From an uncultured Clostridia bacterium (GTDB lineage: Bacteria; Bacillota; Clostridia; Oscillospirales; Oscillospiraceae): DNA of 7,995 nt. The notes below the pieces were generated by a model that saw only the letters and a list, made by a program, of their open reading frames with translations, ran no database searches and was not told where the DNA came from. Positions 5,392-7,995 of the stretch are shown one piece after another (position 1 is the stretch's first letter; each line of letters starts with the position of its first letter). A program made the translations under genes and the position numbers. The stretch covers positions 1 through 7,995 of the forward strand of contig CAMDZY010000076.1 of assembly GCA_945910975.1 (NCBI GenBank), read 5' to 3'.

Positions 5392-6738
5392 ATGAATTGG
5401 AAAAAACAACAAAAACCGGAAGACGCCATACGCTTGGGCTTTTGGCTGTTTAACGTGGCGTGCTTGTTTGCGGCGCTCATCATGCCCGACCGTGGACGGA
5501 TGTTCGACGGGCTTTACCGCATTTGCACCATGTCCGGACAGGTGACAAAGAGCTACTTTGACCTGACCTACGGCGGAATTTCCGGCACATTTTTGAACGT
5601 GGCACTGGTGGGCATTGTCTGCGCGCTGGTGTATCATCTGCCCGGCGCAAAGCCCAACGGCGTGTCGGTTTTGGCGTTCTTTTTGACGGTTGGATTTGCA
5701 TTTTGGGGAATTACGGCGCTGAATATTTGGTTCTGCTTCCCCGGCGTGCTGTTATATTGCCTGGTCAAAAAGCAAAAGATCGGTCAACAGGCCAATGCGA
5801 TGCTGTTCGTTTCCGGGCTTGCACCGCTGCTGACAGATATGCTGTTCCGCTATCCCTATGAAAGCTGGCACGGCCTGCAGTGGCAGGGGATTCTGCTGGC
5901 GCTGGCAGTGGGGACGTTTATCGGCTTTTTCCTGCCGGCAGGACTGGCGGCCAGCCCGAAGGCACATCGCGGCTTTAGCCTGTATTCGGCGGCGCTGCCC
6001 ATCGGCGTGACGGCGTTTTTCCTGCGGGCTCTGCTGTATCAGGTGCTGGGCGGCTATCTGCCGGAGTCCGGCGGCGTGGGGCTGGAGGTTTCTTATTGGG
6101 GACTGTGCAACGGCTTCTGCCTGATGGTGTTCAGTGGCGCCATCGTTCTGGGCATTGGTCTGGGCGGCTCGCCAAAGGGGTATTGGAAGCTGCTGTGCCA
6201 TTCCGGCCACAGTGTGGATTATAACGCGACATTCGGCGTGGGCAATACCATGATGAATTTCGGCATCTATGGCATTTTTATCGTGCTGTATTACAACCTC
6301 ATCGGCGCAAATTGGAACGCCGTGACGTTGGGCTGCGTGTTCTGCATGGTGTGCTGCTGTGCAGCGGGAAGCCACCCGCGCAATGTGTGGCCGATCATGG
6401 TGGGCTATGTGTTCATGGGCGCTGTGGCAAAGCTGCTGTTTGCCGGCTTCAGCACGTTCCCGGTCGGTGATACGCTCTTGACGGTCAATGCGCAGGCACT
6501 GGTTGTCGGCCTTTGCTTTGCTAACGGTCTGTCCCCGATTTCCGGCAAATACGGCTGGTGGTGGGGTATCGTGGCCGGTGCGATGCATTGCATTTTTGTC
6601 ACCTGCGTGCCGATGCTTCACGGCGGCTTCTGCCTGTACAACGGCGGCTTCACGGCAGCCTTCGTCTGCCTGCTGCTGGTTCCGGTGCTGGAACACTTTG
6701 CAAAGACGCGGGATGCCAAGCCTGAGATCAAGGCATAA
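5392..6738 (+). CDS. DUF1576-like polytopic membrane protein with internal duplication
   Basis: This 448-residue, very hydrophobic protein has about 10-12 likely membrane spans and looks like the DUF1576 family of Firmicutes, whose function is not established to my knowledge. Two halves repeat. Half one has GGISGTFLNVALVGI (61-75) followed by NIWFCFPGVLLY (111-122) and HRGFSLYSAALPIGVTAFFL (192-211). Half two has FGVGNTMMNFGIYGI (281-295), NVWPIMVGYVF (331-341) and HGGFCLYNGGFTAAFVCLLL (410-429). Such duplicated architecture is typical of transporters and channels, which is my inference for its role. The ATG is 2 nt after the flavoprotein stop; GGGGGA at 5378-5383 is the likely ribosome-binding site, inside the upstream coding end, so translation is probably coupled. 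It is the last gene of the operon, ending before the terminator at 6765. Confidence 0.85.
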   Translation: MNWKKQQKPEDAIRLGFWLFNVACLFAALIMPDRGRMFDGLYRICTMSGQVTKSYFDLTYGGISGTFLNVALVGIVCALVYHLPGAKPNGVSVLAFFLTVGFAFWGITALNIWFCFPGVLLYCLVKKQKIGQQANAMLFVSGLAPLLTDMLFRYPYESWHGLQWQGILLALAVGTFIGFFLPAGLAASPKAHRGFSLYSAALPIGVTAFFLRALLYQVLGGYLPESGGVGLEVSYWGLCNGFCLMVFSGAIVLGIGLGGSPKGYWKLLCHSGHSVDYNATFGVGNTMMNFGIYGIFIVLYYNLIGANWNAVTLGCVFCMVCCCAAGSHPRNVWPIMVGYVFMGAVAKLLFAGFSTFPVGDTLLTVNAQALVVGLCFANGLSPISGKYGWWWGIVAGAMHCIFVTCVPMLHGGFCLYNGGFTAAFVCLLLVPVLEHFAKTRDAKPEIKA

Positions 6739-6764
6739 CGGATCTGCGCAAACAATTACCATAT

Positions 6765-6808
6765 AAAAAGAGTACAGAGGGCTGAAAACAGTCGTCTGTA
6801 CTCTTTTT
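6765..6808. terminator. Bidirectional intrinsic terminator between convergent genes
   Basis: AAAAAGAGTACAGA (6765-6778) pairs perfectly with TCTGTACTCTTTTT (6795-6808), a 14-bp stem. An inner CTG-AAAA-CAG helix (6782-6791) extends it. A-runs flank one side and T-runs the other on both strands, so it can end the DUF1576 operon rightward and the RNA methyltransferase transcript leftward. It is 26 nt past one stop and 20 nt past the other. Confidence 0.93.
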
Positions 6809-6828
6809 GCTTTGGGTTCAGGGCGCCT

Positions 6829-7650
6829 TTATTTGGCACGGAGCTGCCAGAAGGCTACGGCGCTGGCGGCGGCTACGTTGAGGGAGTCTACGCCGTGCGC
6901 CATGGGGATGCGGACGGTATAGTCACAGGCGGCGATGGTTTGGTGGGACAGACCGTCGCCCTCGGTGCCGAGGACAATGGCGAGCTTTGGGATGTTGCTG
7001 AGAATGGGATCGTCAATGCACACGGAATTGTTGCTCAGCGCCATGGCGGCGGTTTGAAAACCGGCGGCTTGCAGACGCGAAATGCCCGGCTGCGGCCAGT
7101 CGGCTGCGCTTTCACCGATGCGCGTCCATGGGATTTGAAAGACTGTGCCCATGCTGACACGCACTGCGCGGCGATTGAGCGGGTCGCAGCAGGTGGGCGT
7201 GAGCAGGACGGCATCAATGCACAGTGCGGCTGCGGAACGGAAAATTGCGCCGATGTTGGTGGCGTCCACAATGCCCTCTAAAACCGCGATGCGGCGGGCA
7301 TCGGCGCACAGTGCTTCCACAGGGGGCTGTTGGGGGCGGCGCATGGCGCACAAAATGCCGCGCGTCAGGGTAAAGCCGGTCAGCTGCGCCAAAATTTCTC
7401 GGTCGGCGGTGTAGACAGGAACATCACCGCAGCGTGCAAGCAGTGGCTTGGCCTGTCCATCAATGTGCTTGCGTTCCATGAGAAAGGAAACCGGCTTGCA
7501 GCCGGCGTCCAGCGCGGTGGAAATCACCTTGGGGCTTTCGGCAATGAAAATTCCCTTGTCCGGCTCCAGGCGGTTGCGGAGCTGGGCTTCCGTCAGGTGG
7601 GCAAAGACCGCCAATTCCGGACGGGAAAGGTCGTTTACTTCGATGATCAT
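6829..7650 (-). CDS. TrmH/SpoU-family RNA methyltransferase
   Basis: This family transfers a methyl group from S-adenosylmethionine, usually to a ribose 2'-OH in tRNA or rRNA, using a knotted (SPOUT) fold. The 273-residue protein has a substrate-binding N-terminal part (about 15-105, including IFIAESPKVI at 34-43) and a C-terminal catalytic domain. Motif 1 is NIGAIFRSAAAL (132-143, with N132 and the conserved R138), motif 2 is LGTEGDGLS (227-235) and motif 3 is IPMAHGVDSLNVAAA (248-262). Length and order are normal for the family; which RNA it modifies cannot be told. The start at 7650 gives the usual family N-terminus but has no good Shine-Dalgarno sequence. The preceding gene stops only 2 nt upstream, so reinitiation after that stop is likely. 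It ends at the bidirectional terminator. Confidence 0.92.
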   Translation of the reverse strand: MIIEVNDLSRPELAVFAHLTEAQLRNRLEPDKGIFIAESPKVISTALDAGCKPVSFLMERKHIDGQAKPLLARCGDVPVYTADREILAQLTGFTLTRGILCAMRRPQQPPVEALCADARRIAVLEGIVDATNIGAIFRSAAALCIDAVLLTPTCCDPLNRRAVRVSMGTVFQIPWTRIGESAADWPQPGISRLQAAGFQTAAMALSNNSVCIDDPILSNIPKLAIVLGTEGDGLSHQTIAACDYTVRIPMAHGVDSLNVAAASAVAFWQLRAK

Positions 7651-7652
7651 AA

Positions 7653-7995
7653 TTATTCACTGTAATAAAGATAGGTGTTTTCGTCGGTTTGCAGAGTCAG
7701 CTCCCGGCCATCGACCAGATATTGGTAGTCGGTGGTGTACGGTTCGTCGGATTCGATGTTTACCACAAAGTGCCGCCCTTGGGTGTACCAAGTGCCACTC
7801 AGCGTCTGGTACGGCTCGCCGCGGAAGTCCAACTGAACGGAGAGTGTGCCGTCCGCGTAGACCTGTAGGGTTTCCACATAGTCGGCATTTTCGGCAAATT
7901 CGCCGCGCTTGACCCAGCTGCCGACAATGGCTTCGTCGTATTCCGGTTCCATCAGCTTCGGTGGATCGGTCGGCTCCGGGGCGGGCGCTTTGCTG
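7653..7995 (-). CDS. Partial secreted or lipoprotein-like protein with small beta-rich domain (5' end outside window)
   Basis: The frame stays open to the window edge, so the N-terminus is missing; 113 residues are visible. An internal ATG at 7952 lacks a ribosome-binding site and is preceded in frame by a Pro-rich stretch (SKAPAPEPTDPPKL), typical of a linker after a signal or lipoprotein anchor, so the true start is upstream. The visible domain begins near GSWVKRG and alternates short strands with turns (YADGTLSVQLDF, LSGTWYTQGRHFVVNI, LVDGRELTLQTDENTYLYY). This resembles the small lipocalin-like beta-barrel domains of Clostridia lipoproteins, by style only. No catalytic motif or cysteine is visible. 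It is followed after 2 nt by the RNA methyltransferase, so the two are probably co-transcribed. Function unknown. Confidence 0.75.
   Translation of the reverse strand, partial: SKAPAPEPTDPPKLMEPEYDEAIVGSWVKRGEFAENADYVETLQVYADGTLSVQLDFRGEPYQTLSGTWYTQGRHFVVNIESDEPYTTDYQYLVDGRELTLQTDENTYLYYSE

Noticed and set aside
5752..6762. 336-codon minus-strand open frame
   Set aside because: Antisense to the DUF1576-like gene; His/Gln/Arg-rich composition typical of a shadow of hydrophobic codons, with no family resemblance and it crosses the terminator boundary.

Overview
The window looks like chromosomal DNA of a Gram-positive, probably spore-forming member of the Clostridia. An Oscillospirales or Ruminococcaceae-like gut lineage is my best guess, but that is an inference. 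The grounds are strong AGGAGG-type ribosome-binding sites, moderate GC, membrane-anchored proteins with zinc ribbons and Thr/Glu/Pro-rich linkers, a PdaA-type polysaccharide deacetylase, a DUF1576-type membrane protein and a tiny Asn/Cys-rich membrane protein of a kind typical of Clostridia. No rRNA, tRNA, CRISPR array, insertion sequence or phage gene is visible.

Layout. (1) 148-2346 (+) is a large predicted membrane-anchored protein: N-terminal zinc ribbon, one membrane span, acidic Thr/Glu/Pro linker and a long extracellular part with two calcium-loop-like motifs. A strong GC-rich hairpin follows at 2419-2448. (2) 2497-2679 (-) is a 60-residue protein with a Trp-flanked membrane helix and a tail made almost only of Asn and Cys. 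(3) 2760-3554 (-) is a PdaA-like deacetylase upstream of it on the same strand. (4) A 179-bp divergent intergenic region holds an extended -10 promoter, a 17-bp dyad and two interlocking inverted repeats in the leader of the rightward operon. (5) 3734-6738 (+) is a tight three-gene operon: AraC-family regulator, NimA/pyridoxamine-phosphate-oxidase-like flavoprotein, and DUF1576-like polytopic membrane protein, with gaps of 9 and 2 nt. It ends at a bidirectional terminator (6765-6808). (6) On the minus strand, 7653-7995 is the 3' part of a secreted or lipoprotein-like gene, followed after 2 nt by a TrmH/SpoU-family RNA methyltransferase (6829-7650).

How they may work together. The AraC/flavoprotein/DUF1576 operon reads as one locally controlled unit in which the regulator probably senses a small molecule or redox condition and controls the flavoprotein and a putative transporter; the substrate cannot be read from the sequence. 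The deacetylase and the Asn/Cys-rich protein could be co-expressed, and both would fit the cell envelope or spore, but only the PdaA similarity points to sporulation. The most unusual items are the Asn/Cys-rich mini-protein and the interlocking repeats upstream of the AraC gene. I do not see a clear new defence or mobile system.
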